Shown piece by piece: positions 25,074 to 31,221 of a DNA stretch of 42,340 nucleotides. Under the pieces are notes generated by a model that did no database searches, was not told where the DNA came from, and saw only the letters and a program-made list of their open reading frames with translations. The DNA comes from a virus. The stretch lies in the IMG/VR virus record IMGVR_UViG_3300038701_002031, positions 1-42,340 of that record. One strand, 5' to 3'. The translations under genes and the position numbers were made by a program. Each line of letters begins with the position of its first letter. Within the stretch, counting starts at the first letter, position 1.

Positions 25074-25194
25074 CGATGAAAAGCTCATTCGCGGGTTGAT
25101 TGCGTTTGGCTCATTTGTGACTGGCTTGCTGCTTGGAGCGCTTGTTTGCCTCAACGCGTTGCTAAGTGCGTTGCCGGAGGCGTTGATCCAATGA
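25066..25194 (+). CDS. 42-residue membrane protein
   Basis: From ATG 25066 with a GGAGG site. The residues MSSDEKLIRGLIAFGSFVTG followed by LLLGALVCLNALLSALPEAL form one hydrophobic helix with a short charged start. A small inner-membrane peptide; role unknown. It overlaps both neighbours, so it is translated with them. Confidence 0.6.
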   Translation: MSSDEKLIRGLIAFGSFVTGLLLGALVCLNALLSALPEALIQ

Positions 25195-25640
25195 CCAGTA
25201 AGCAAACCCTTTTGAAAGCGCTGAAGGAAGCGAAGGGGCCGAGCCGTGAGCTTGATGCGATGGCGGAGGCTGTTTTGCGGTCAAAGCCTAACGCCAATTC
25301 TGACCATTACATTTTTCGCAAATTCCCTAAATGGGGGTGGCGCGGGGATGGTAGGGTTGAGGCTGGCGATATCTGGTGGCAAGCGCAACGCTACACCGCA
25401 TCCCTAGACGCCTGCATTGCACTGCAAAAGCGGGTGCTGCCGGGGTGTGATTACGAGGTCGGAAGTTGCGGCCCTCACATGGTCGGTGCGCGCGCTCGCG
25501 TTTGGGATGATCTGCCAGAAACCGGCGACCCATGGGCGGTGTCTTGTGAACACGCAGACGATCCAGCCCTCGCACTCTGCATCGCCATCGTTGAAGCCCT
25601 TATCGCACAGGAACAGGAGACAGAGCATGACTATGGATGA
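25191..25640 (+). CDS. hypothetical protein (about 149 residues)
   Basis: Starts by ATGA overlap with the small membrane gene. It reads MTSKQTLLKALKEAKGPSRE, then FRKFPKWGWRGDGRVEAGDI, and a longer ordered part with TASLDACIALQKRVLPGCDY and WAVSCEHADDPALALCIAIV, ending EQETEHDYG. The pattern with SLDACIALQK and ALCIAIVEAL is seen in uncharacterised proteins of Rhizobium and other phages as a short 'DUF2591-like' block, but I cannot name it with certainty. No catalytic residues evident. Confidence 0.65.
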   Translation: MTSKQTLLKALKEAKGPSRELDAMAEAVLRSKPNANSDHYIFRKFPKWGWRGDGRVEAGDIWWQAQRYTASLDACIALQKRVLPGCDYEVGSCGPHMVGARARVWDDLPETGDPWAVSCEHADDPALALCIAIVEALIAQEQETEHDYG

Positions 25641-26397
25641 ATTGGCGGAAAAAGTTAACAATGAGGTTGTTCGGGCAATTCACCGGCTATGTGACCCGAC
25701 AGAGTTTGACGAGCGCATGAGCGAGTATAAACCAGCCGTTGCCGAAGCCAAAGACGCCATCCTCGCGCTGATTGGCCAAGCCTTATTGGTGGAGCCGAGT
25801 GAGGAGGCCGCACTTGCATCGCTTAGAGAGGCTGCGCGCGTTTTCGCCGAAGAAACCGGCGATCCGTATGTTGATCCGGTGGAAGAATACTCAAAGCCTG
25901 AATACGGCGAAGATGGAGAGGGTCTGCGCGCGGAAATTCAATGGGAGTTGCGCTGCCTTCGTGCCGCCTACGCCATTGACGCCCGTCCTGTGTCTGTCAC
26001 GGGCAAGGCTTTTCAAGAGCAGGTTCAGCCGTGGGTGGTGTCTTGCTTTGGAGAGGGCGTGGCCGCTGACAAGCTGGAACGCAATGACCGTTTTATAGAG
26101 GAAGCCTTAGAGCTAACGCAGGCGTGTGGATACACCAAAGACCGCGCTCATGATTTGGTGGATTATGTGTTTGACCGCAAACCCGGCGATCCCTTCCAAG
26201 AAGTCGGGGGCGTGATGGTAACTCTTGCAGCCCATTGCATCGCCCATGGCTTAAACATGCACGAAGCTGGGGACGCTGAACTGGCGCGCATCAGCACACC
26301 TGAAATGCAGGAAAAGATACGAGCCAAGCAGGCGGCAAAACCCAAAGGTTCGGCCCTTCCGGTCGCAGCTTCCATCGCAGAGGTGTCCCATGACTAG
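25627..26397 (+). CDS. protein with MazG-like nucleoside triphosphate pyrophosphohydrolase domain
   Basis: 256 residues from ATG 25627. The first 130 residues are unrecognised (MTMDELAEKVNNEVVRAIHR, then EAAREA-type helices and LREAARVFAEETGDP). Residues about 135-245 match the phage MazG-like group: WVVSCFGEGVAADKLERNDR, FIEEALELTQACGYTKDRAH, DLVDYVFDRKPGDPFQEVGG, VMVTLAAHCIAHGLNMHEAG. The acidic EExxE-type residues (FIEEALEL) and the later Asp (DLVDYV) coordinate metal in the family, which hydrolyses (d)NTPs to NMP and PPi. It could prevent misincorporation or counter (p)ppGpp-type signalling. Ends in SHD within a conserved junction motif (see findings). Confidence 0.8.
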   Translation: MTMDELAEKVNNEVVRAIHRLCDPTEFDERMSEYKPAVAEAKDAILALIGQALLVEPSEEAALASLREAARVFAEETGDPYVDPVEEYSKPEYGEDGEGLRAEIQWELRCLRAAYAIDARPVSVTGKAFQEQVQPWVVSCFGEGVAADKLERNDRFIEEALELTQACGYTKDRAHDLVDYVFDRKPGDPFQEVGGVMVTLAAHCIAHGLNMHEAGDAELARISTPEMQEKIRAKQAAKPKGSALPVAASIAEVSHD

Positions 26398-26533
26398 CCA
26401 GCTTATCCTGCCTTATGGGTTCGGCCACATCGCCATGCGCAACCGATTGATACGACCATGGGTTCAGACCCCGAACTGGCCATATCATAAGCCTGCAACG
26501 TGGCCGCAGCGCCCAGAGGTGTCCCATGACTAA
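26390..26533 (+). CDS. 47-residue hypothetical protein
   Basis: From ATG 26390 within the junction motif GAGGTGTCCCATGACTA, overlapping the stop of the previous gene. MTSQLILPYGFGHIAMRNRL, then IRPWVQTPNWPYHKPATW, and the end RPEVSHD. It ends in the same EVSHD as its neighbours. Tryptophan and proline rich. No family recognised. Coupled, so probably made. Confidence 0.5.
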   Translation: MTSQLILPYGFGHIAMRNRLIRPWVQTPNWPYHKPATWPQRPEVSHD

Positions 26534-26735
26534 AGAGCAAGCCGCCGCATTTGTTCAAGCTCAAACCGTGTGTGCATTGGCTGAGATTGAAGCGATGAAA
26601 GCCGAGAACCGCCATCGCGCAACGCAAGGATACTCCGACGCCTACGGTGAAGAAGAATTCCTTGCGGTGCCTGCGCGTCATCAGATTACGCGCAATCAAG
26701 TCGCACTCTTGTTTCAGGAGGTATCCCATGACTGA
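26526..26735 (+). CDS. hypothetical protein
   Basis: 69 residues starting in the second copy of the junction motif. It is helical: MTKEQAAAFVQAQTVCALAE, then IEAMKAENRHRATQGYSDAY and ITRNQVALLFQEVSHD. It begins and ends with the same junction motif that flanks the genes on either side. No family recognised. Possibly a small regulatory or coiled-coil partner. Confidence 0.55.
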   Translation: MTKEQAAAFVQAQTVCALAEIEAMKAENRHRATQGYSDAYGEEEFLAVPARHQITRNQVALLFQEVSHD

Positions 26736-27051
26736 GAACACAGCACGACTGAGAAAGCTTGAGGCGAAGGCGCGGGACACATCAAGATCGCCGGAAGAGC
26801 GCGGAATAACCCTTGCGGTCTTGGAGCGCGAAACCCGCAACGCCCTCCCCGACCTACTCACAGCAGCAGAGGAACGTGACACCCTAAAGGCTGAGAACGA
26901 GCGTATGCGGACTGTGGTGGAGGCGGCGCGAGCATGGGACAAAAGGCGCGGTCAATTTCTGCAAGACAAGTTGGCCATAGAGCTTAACGAAGCCCTCTCA
27001 GCAATGGAGCAGAATGACACCGCCCCCTCTGCACTACAGGAGGGTGAGTGA
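26728..27051 (+). CDS. helical hypothetical protein
   Basis: 107 residues from ATG 26728 in the third junction motif (GAGGTATCCCATGACTGA). A long helical protein: MTENTARLRKLEAKARDTSR, then LAVLERETRNALPDLLTAAE, and ERDTLKAENERMRTVVEAAR. The part DLLTAAEERDTLKAENERMR is a common end module of phage early proteins of unknown function. It stops as TGATG on the next gene. Confidence 0.6.
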   Translation: MTENTARLRKLEAKARDTSRSPEERGITLAVLERETRNALPDLLTAAEERDTLKAENERMRTVVEAARAWDKRRGQFLQDKLAIELNEALSAMEQNDTAPSALQEGE

Positions 27052-27227
27052 TGGATTGGGATGCGTTCTTTATTCGCGTCGGTGACGCCCATGGGCCGCG
27101 TGCAATTGCAGATGCCTTGCCAAGCGCGCTAGCTAAATGGCCGGGCGAGGCGTTTTTCATCATGGCCGGGGCGCGCGTTGCCGCCGTTGTTGCGGCGTTC
27201 TCCACCATCAAGGAGCCTCAGGAATGA
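27051..27227 (+). CDS. small hypothetical protein (58 residues)
   Basis: Translated from ATG 27051 (TGATG overlap). MDWDAFFIRVGDAHGPRAIA, then DALPSALAKWPGEAFFIMAG and AVVAAFSTIKEPQE. It has a hydrophobic stretch near the end, so may be membrane-associated. It overlaps the next start as ATGA. No family recognised. Confidence 0.55.
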   Translation: MDWDAFFIRVGDAHGPRAIADALPSALAKWPGEAFFIMAGARVAAVVAAFSTIKEPQE

Positions 27228-27418
27228 CAGCCCTCAAGCCCGGTGACAAGGTGGCTGATGGGTGTGTGGTGGTGCCGGTGGAGCCGACTGGTGAAATGAA
27301 AAAAGCCGCTGTTGATAAAATGATGGCATCCCGCCTTGGCGGTGAGTATTTTTGGCCCAACTATGCGCGCGATGTTTACGCCGCCATGCTCGCAGCCCTA
27401 GACACAGGAGAGACGTGA
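27224..27418 (+). CDS. small hypothetical protein (64 residues)
   Basis: ATG 27224, overlapping ATGA with the previous gene. MTALKPGDKVADGCVVVPVE, PTGEMKKAAVDKMMASRLGG, then YFWPNYARDVYAAMLAALDT. The VPVEPTxEMxxAA pattern, followed by a YxxML helix, is common in tiny proteins of many tailed phages (early, unknown role). It ends as TGATG on the next frame. Confidence 0.65.
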   Translation: MTALKPGDKVADGCVVVPVEPTGEMKKAAVDKMMASRLGGEYFWPNYARDVYAAMLAALDTGET

Positions 27419-27421
27419 TGA

Positions 27422-27541
27422 GTGTATCAAGGAGAGCGTTGCTGTTTGGCGGTGTGGCTGCCGCTGATTGGCAATGGGTATCCGGTAAACTGCATCCAGT
27501 ACATCGCAGAGCGGATTGACATGGTGGAGAGCCTGCAATGA
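27422..27541 (+). CDS. possible 39-residue protein, GTG start
   Basis: Frame from GTG 27422: MYQGERCCLAVWLPLIGNGY, then PVNCIQYIAERIDMVESLQ, ending as ATGA on the next gene. The frame at 27418 (33 codons) overlaps it in a different phase and looks less likely. The fit of stop to the next start supports this one. Function unknown. Confidence 0.45.
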   Translation: MYQGERCCLAVWLPLIGNGYPVNCIQYIAERIDMVESLQ

Positions 27542-27765
27542 GAGACATTCAGTTTTTGAAATCCAGCCAAGGCGACAAAATGACTATCGACCGCAACGAG
27601 CGCGGCGAGGTCGTGGGGCTGATTGTGGCTATAAGTGGCCGAAAGCCGTCTGTCGTGTTTGACGGGTGGGAGGCCGGGGTTTTGGGTCACTGGATTGATG
27701 GGGGCTGCCGTCGCAGCTTGTGGTTCATGGGGTCTTATATCGAGGATATGGCGGAGGCAAAGTAA
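27538..27765 (+). CDS. small hypothetical protein (75 residues)
   Basis: ATG 27538 overlaps the previous stop. MRDIQFLKSSQGDKMTIDRN, then ERGEVVGLIVAISGRKPSVV and FDGWEAGVLGHWIDGGCRRS, a beta-rich small protein. Stop and next start overlap as TAATG. No family recognised. Confidence 0.6.
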   Translation: MRDIQFLKSSQGDKMTIDRNERGEVVGLIVAISGRKPSVVFDGWEAGVLGHWIDGGCRRSLWFMGSYIEDMAEAK

Positions 27766-27974
27766 TGGCTTATTGCAGGCTGAAGGCCCTTAAATCTATG
27801 AGCAAGGCGGCGCGGGAGCATTATGGCAAGCGCGAAGGGTCGCAAAATATATATGTAGACCCGATTGAGGGCGAGCGGCCCATGAGGTCTCAGGATGTTG
27901 AGGAGGCTATCAGGGCCACCAACGAGATTATGGGGGCCGATTTGGGGCTTGGCGGAGCCTTTAGAATGAGGTAG
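27765..27974 (+). CDS. last gene of accessory operon, hypothetical
   Basis: 69 residues: MAYCRLKALKSMSKAAREHY, then EGSQNIYVDPIEGERPMRSQ, and DVEEAIRATNEIMGADLGLG. Start by TAATG overlap. The region is basic at the start and helical at the end. It ends 54 bases before a strong terminator. No family recognised. Confidence 0.6.
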   Translation: MAYCRLKALKSMSKAAREHYGKREGSQNIYVDPIEGERPMRSQDVEEAIRATNEIMGADLGLGGAFRMR

Positions 27975-28027
27975 GGTGAGCTTATTCCATCCCCGTGGAA
28001 TGTTTCATGTCGAAACTCCCTGACTAG

Positions 28028-28061
28028 TACCCCGGTGGTTCCCCTGCCGGGGTATTTTTTT
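28028..28061 (+). terminator. intrinsic terminator of the accessory operon
   Basis: TACCCCGG (28028-28035), an 11-base loop and CCGGGGTA (28047-28054), then seven T (28055-28061). It lies between the end of the plus-strand operon (27974) and the tail-to-tail minus gene (stop 28060), so it ends the plus transcripts. Confidence 0.9.
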
Positions 28062-28569
28062 ATCTCTTTTTCTCTTGCAGCCGGTCGCGGTTCTTTGAGG
28101 CGTTAAGGCGCTCGGAGAGCTTGTTTTCTGTTTCCAGCGGGTCGACATCCGGGTTTTTGGGATTGAAGACGGCCCGGTTTTCCCGCTCGGCAAGCCACTG
28201 GTGTGAGCGAATGGCGGTTTCCAGCCTGCGGGTGGCCACCATATCCATCTTCTCCACCCCGACAGGCTCGCCCGTATCCGGGTCATAGACCGGCGCATAC
28301 CCCTTCACCAGCATGGCGGTCATCTCCTCGACCTCTTCAATCCGGCCAATGGCGCGGAAGGTCAGCGCACGCCGGTATCGCTTGGCAAACTCAGGGTCAT
28401 TGCGGGCTTTTTTGTAAAAGGTCTTGAAGTGGGGCTTGCCGGGCTGCTGCCAGTAGGCCATCGAGGCATTGCCCTCAGCCACCCACATCTCAAACTCATC
28501 CATAAGCTCATCCCAGCGCTCATCGCTGATTTTCTGCCCACCGGATGCCTTTTCCACAGCCTTTGTCAT
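28060..28569 (-). CDS. terminase small subunit candidate (Sf6-like)
   Basis: 169 residues from ATG 28569 (AGGCGGA upstream; GTG 28572 and TTG 28575 also possible). The order resembles Sf6 gp1: a helix-turn-helix start (ERWDELMDEFEMWVAEGNAS, MAYWQQPGKPHFKTFYKKAR), then NDPEFAKRYRRALTFRAIGR, a long helix with IEEVEEMTAMLVKG, and VATRRLETAIRSHQWLAERE with a short NRAVFNPKNP loop. In Sf6 the latter part reads RVDTRKWALARMNPRKYGDK. TerS recognises pac and forms a ring; here it sits on the packaging strand but 5.9 kb upstream of terL, separated by a plus-strand operon. The call is by pattern; profile evidence is needed. Confidence 0.6.
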   Translation of the reverse strand: MTKAVEKASGGQKISDERWDELMDEFEMWVAEGNASMAYWQQPGKPHFKTFYKKARNDPEFAKRYRRALTFRAIGRIEEVEEMTAMLVKGYAPVYDPDTGEPVGVEKMDMVATRRLETAIRSHQWLAERENRAVFNPKNPDVDPLETENKLSERLNASKNRDRLQEKKR

Positions 28570-28611
28570 CACCAAATCCGCCTATCTCTCAACACCATAA
28601 GCCGAAAACCC

Positions 28612-28641
28612 TTTATAGGGGACAATTTTACTAATTGACAG
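28612..28641 (-). promoter_or_regulatory. candidate sigma70 promoter for the terS-like gene
   Basis: Minus strand: CTGTCA (28641 to 28636), 18 bases and TATAAA (28617 to 28612), about 43 bases before ATG 28569. It is the best pair in this interval. The stretch between ATG and -10 has no other gene. Confidence 0.5.
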
Positions 28642-28644
28642 CCC

Positions 28645-29055
28645 CCAAACAACTGCCCCCTATTTAATTAGCTGATTGGGTAAAACACTGCGCTCATATT
28701 TAGAAAAGACGCCTTAGTGAATTTCAGCTCTCATATATTTGAAACGGCTTTTTTGGAGAGGGGCGCTTCTTCTCAAATATATCGGTTTGGAGAGGTGGGG
28801 GTAGGTGTGGGGTTAGGTGGTGGGTCTAAATATGTCGATCGGGGTGGGGGTGGTCAAGGCCTGTTTATCGGTGTATATGGGTCTGGTAGTTAGTGAAAGC
28901 GGTTGTGTGATTGGGGAGTTTGTTAACCGGGAATAAGCCCCATCCCAAACCAGATATCTTTCACCTCTCGCAAGCGTCTAGGTTTTCCCTAAACAACTCA
29001 GCAAGTTGGCGGGTTTATGGCCTTGGGGCCTTGCTACCAGTGTTTCAGTATTGGA
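28645..29055. other. non-coding G-rich region, possible origin or pac-related
   Basis: About 400 bases without a gene on either strand. Dyads and near-repeats of CTCATATTTAGAAAAG, CTCATATATTTGAAAC, CTCAAATATATCGG and CTAAATATGTCGATCGG lie at roughly 28692, 28731, 28775 and 28826. The block 28789-28854 has several G-runs on the plus strand, enough for a G-quadruplex. The downstream half holds nothing I recognise. Confidence 0.55.
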
Positions 29056-29089
29056 CAAAAGAAAAGCCCCGCCGGTGAGGGCAGGGCTT
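29056..29089 (-). terminator. intrinsic terminator of the ATPase/VWA operon
   Basis: Minus strand: AAGCCCTGCC (29089 to 29080), a short loop and GGCGGGGCTT (29073 to 29064), then TTCTTTT. One internal mismatch. It follows the stop at 29115, where the minus operon ends. Confidence 0.8.
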
Positions 29090-29114
29090 CAAGGTAGTGT
29101 CTGGGGTTTGTGGC

Positions 29115-29396
29115 TTAGGCCATTGAGAGCCCATCTTGTAGGCCTGTTAGGTAGGCGTGCATGGCGTCATAGAGGGCGCGCTTAGAGGCGTAGCCAATGC
29201 TTAGAACGTCGACGCATCCCCCGGCTTCGTTGGTTATCTTTTCCAGCTTCCACCCGCCGTAAGCGCCGCTAAGGGTGAATGTGCCGACATTGGCGCGCCC
29301 GGTTTGAGGGTCTAGCGCCTCGTTCGGGACTTGGTGTAGCCAGTTGATGCGTTCACACAAGCGCTCAAGCTGGGCTTTCGTAATTCGATCGGTCAT
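29115..29396 (-). CDS. hypothetical protein, last gene of ATPase/VWA operon
   Basis: 93 residues. MTDRITKAQLERLCERINWL, then NVGTFTLSGAYGGWKLEKIT and CVDVLSIGYASKRALYDAMH. The motif TFTLSGAYGGWKLEKI...GYASKRALYDAMHAYLTGLQ is one I associate with small uncharacterised phage proteins. It begins ATGA inside the upstream stop, so it is coupled to that gene. Function unknown. Terminator follows directly. Confidence 0.65.
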   Translation of the reverse strand: MTDRITKAQLERLCERINWLHQVPNEALDPQTGRANVGTFTLSGAYGGWKLEKITNEAGGCVDVLSIGYASKRALYDAMHAYLTGLQDGLSMA

Positions 29397-29704
29397 TGGC
29401 TGCGCTCCTCGCTTGCAAGGTCCATCTGGTGAGCGTCAAAGGCCTGATGCGGGTCTTCTACGGCCTTGGCCAGTCCTGCGCTCATATTGTGCCAAACGTC
29501 CTCCCTCGCCTCGGCTTCGGGGATGGCCGCAAGGGCGGCGTTGGAAAGGGCGCTGGCGGTGGCTATCACGTGGCGCAATGCATAGCGCTCTTGGCTTGCG
29601 GTGTGTCCTTGGCGCTCTGCCTCTTTCATCGTGGTTTCTAGCACGGCTTCGGTGGCAACGCTGAGCAAGCGGGCAAGGTCGCGGGTGTCGATTGTCGTTT
29701 TCAT
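29393..29704 (-). CDS. helical hypothetical protein
   Basis: 103 residues from ATG 29704, which follows AAAACGAC and a GAGA site. MKTTIDTRDLARLLSVATEA, then VLETTMKEAERQGHTASQER and ATASALSNAALAAIPEAEAR. Helical throughout. It shares the AAAACGACATG start context with the next gene upstream. No family recognised. Confidence 0.6.
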   Translation of the reverse strand: MKTTIDTRDLARLLSVATEAVLETTMKEAERQGHTASQERYALRHVIATASALSNAALAAIPEAEAREDVWHNMSAGLAKAVEDPHQAFDAHQMDLASEERSQ

Positions 29705-29735
29705 GTCGTTTTTCTCTTTTGGGTCTGATTGTGGA

Positions 29736-29993
29736 TTAGCGGGTTTGTCTGGAAACCTCATCCATGGCTGCGGCAAGGTCTGCGGTGTAATCGCGCGCCT
29801 CGGCCTCGCTGTCGTCGTCCAGTAGCTCGCCAAGCGGTCGAGCCAGTGCGCCTCGGTTGACTAGCTCTTGCATGAGCGCTCGCGTTGACAGGCTGGCGAG
29901 CCAGTGCGCGGCATACTCAAGTCCACGGGTGCGCACAAGCTCCTCGGCCTGAGCGGCAACGGGGGCGGGGAAGTGCAGGGTTATCGGTTGCAT
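29736..29993 (-). CDS. hypothetical protein of ATPase/VWA operon
   Basis: 85 residues: MQPITLHFPAPVAAQAEELV, then RTRGLEYAAHWLASLSTRAL, and an acidic tail with LLDDDSEAEARDYTADLAAA. Preceded by AAAACGAC like the next gene, so likely with a similar ribosome context. A small helical adaptor is possible. No family recognised. Confidence 0.6.
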   Translation of the reverse strand: MQPITLHFPAPVAAQAEELVRTRGLEYAAHWLASLSTRALMQELVNRGALARPLGELLDDDSEAEARDYTADLAAAMDEVSRQTR

Positions 29994-29999
29994 GTCGTT

Positions 30000-30140
30000 T
30001 TATCCTTCTGCGGCGATTAAAGCGGCGGCGGCTGCTGCTAGGGCAATCAGCAACCCGCCAAGTGTGGGTAGGGTTTGTAGGGCTGTGAGGGTGAGCGCGG
30101 CGCTAATAGCCCATAAGCCGCGCCGCTCGTGCTTCCTCAT
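30000..30140 (-). CDS. 46-residue membrane protein
   Basis: ATG 30140 overlaps the VWA-like stop as ATGA. MRKHERRGLWAISAALTLTA, then LQTLPTLGGLLIALAAAAAA, LIAAEG. One or two hydrophobic helices, with a basic start. Translated together with the VWA-like protein, so may anchor it or a partner at the inner membrane (inference). Confidence 0.6.
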   Translation of the reverse strand: MRKHERRGLWAISAALTLTALQTLPTLGGLLIALAAAAAALIAAEG

Positions 30141-31069
30141 ATCTCCAGCCCCTGTTGGCGCGCTTGGTCGATGACAAAGCGGACAACCTCGCCAAGGTCC
30201 ATTGAGCTTATTTGACGCCAAGGCGGGCTCTCGTCCTCCTTGATCTGGCTTGGCAGGGTCAAAAGGTTTTGCGCTTTCAGCTGGTCGCGCAATACCTCGC
30301 CTAGGCGCTCGCATTTCTCGCCGCGCATCGCTGTCCCGTAGCCGCCTGAATGCTTGGAAAGCGGCTCTCCTGCGCGCTCAAGGGCTGCAAAGCCTATCCG
30401 GCGCATCGAGGCGGGGTGCATGCCCTGAAACGCGCAGCGCGCGGCGCTGAACGGCTGCTCGGGTGAGAACAGCGGCGCAACGGCTGCAAAGAATGGCCTT
30501 CGCCCCACATTGAAAAAAGCTGTGTAGGCGCGGACACGGTAGCCCTTCCGCGATAGCACGGCCGACAAGGCCAGCGCCGCCGCTGTGATCTTCATAAGGT
30601 CCTTGGCTTCCACGTAATGCGGGCAAGTCAGGTCGAGCACGATTGCCACGGTCGGGCGAGAGCGCGCCGCGCCTTTCTTCTGGCGCATCATGTGGCGCGG
30701 GTCGCCTGCTGCAAAGCGTGGGGCATGTACGCCAAAGCCTGCCTCGGCAAACACGGTGCGCACTGCCGGGGCCTTGTCGCGTGCAATGGCTGAGGCGGAG
30801 CGGGTCGCGCTTGCAAGGTCCTTGGCGCCCTCGGTCCACAACTCGCGGCCTAGGCCATAGTCTCGCGCGCCCTCCCATTGCACGCCGAGCGTCCATTCGT
30901 AATCATCGTCAGTCTTGCGGCTGCTACGGGCTCCGAAGTCCTTGCGCTGCTGCTCGGCCTCGGCGCTGTCGTCGTCGCCAAATCTGACGAGCTGGTCAAA
31001 GCTGTCGGCAATCAGGGTATGGGTTTCTGGTCCGCGCCCCTGTGCCTTTTCCCATTTAAGCGTTCGCAT
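30137..31069 (-). CDS. VWA-like / DUF7192 protein (CobT-associated type)
   Basis: 310 residues from ATG 31069 with AGAGGAG upstream. Residues 1-60 resemble the DUF7192 opening: ADSFDQLVRFGDDDSAEAEQ, WTLGVQWEGARDYGLGRELW. Residues 138-190 hold the VWA-type core: PTVAIVLDLTCPHYVEAKDL then AAALALSAVLSRKGYRVRAY. The end of the core has MHPASMRRIGFAALERAGEP. A full MIDAS (DxSxS) is not seen; only Asp-Leu-Thr is in place, so metal binding may be weak or absent. In bacteria, VWA proteins of this kind act with MoxR/CobS-type AAA+ ATPases to remodel partners, as in cobaltochelatase. Here the ATPase is 5' of it with a 53-residue protein between. CobN is absent. Confidence 0.72.
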   Translation of the reverse strand: MRTLKWEKAQGRGPETHTLIADSFDQLVRFGDDDSAEAEQQRKDFGARSSRKTDDDYEWTLGVQWEGARDYGLGRELWTEGAKDLASATRSASAIARDKAPAVRTVFAEAGFGVHAPRFAAGDPRHMMRQKKGAARSRPTVAIVLDLTCPHYVEAKDLMKITAAALALSAVLSRKGYRVRAYTAFFNVGRRPFFAAVAPLFSPEQPFSAARCAFQGMHPASMRRIGFAALERAGEPLSKHSGGYGTAMRGEKCERLGEVLRDQLKAQNLLTLPSQIKEDESPPWRQISSMDLGEVVRFVIDQARQQGLEI

Positions 31070-31217
31070 GGTCTGCGCGCTCCTCTGCTGCGGTTTCCTG
31101 AAAACCAAAGAAGGCCGGGTGTAACTCGGTTTCTTCAATGGCCAAGCGCTCCTCGCGCTCTTGAATTTCGCGGTCCAGCTGGTCCAGCTGTTGGCGGGTG
31201 AAGCTCTGGTAAAGCAT
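31056..31217 (-). CDS. 53-residue protein between ATPase and VWA genes
   Basis: ATG 31217 with GAGGA. MLYQSFTRQQLDQLDREIQE, then REERLAIEETELHPAFFGFQ, ETAAEERADHANA. A helical hairpin-like peptide with many Glu residues. It begins after the ATPase stop and its end overlaps the VWA-like start by 14 bases. Could be a small adaptor between the two (inference). Confidence 0.65.
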   Translation of the reverse strand: MLYQSFTRQQLDQLDREIQEREERLAIEETELHPAFFGFQETAAEERADHANA

Positions 31218-31221
31218 GGCT

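Noticed and set aside
27418-27519. 33-codon frame with a twin-arginine-like start (SRRALLFGGVAAA)
   Set aside because: Too short to carry a mature domain and overlapped by a frame whose stop fits the next start; the Tat-like pattern is probably chance.
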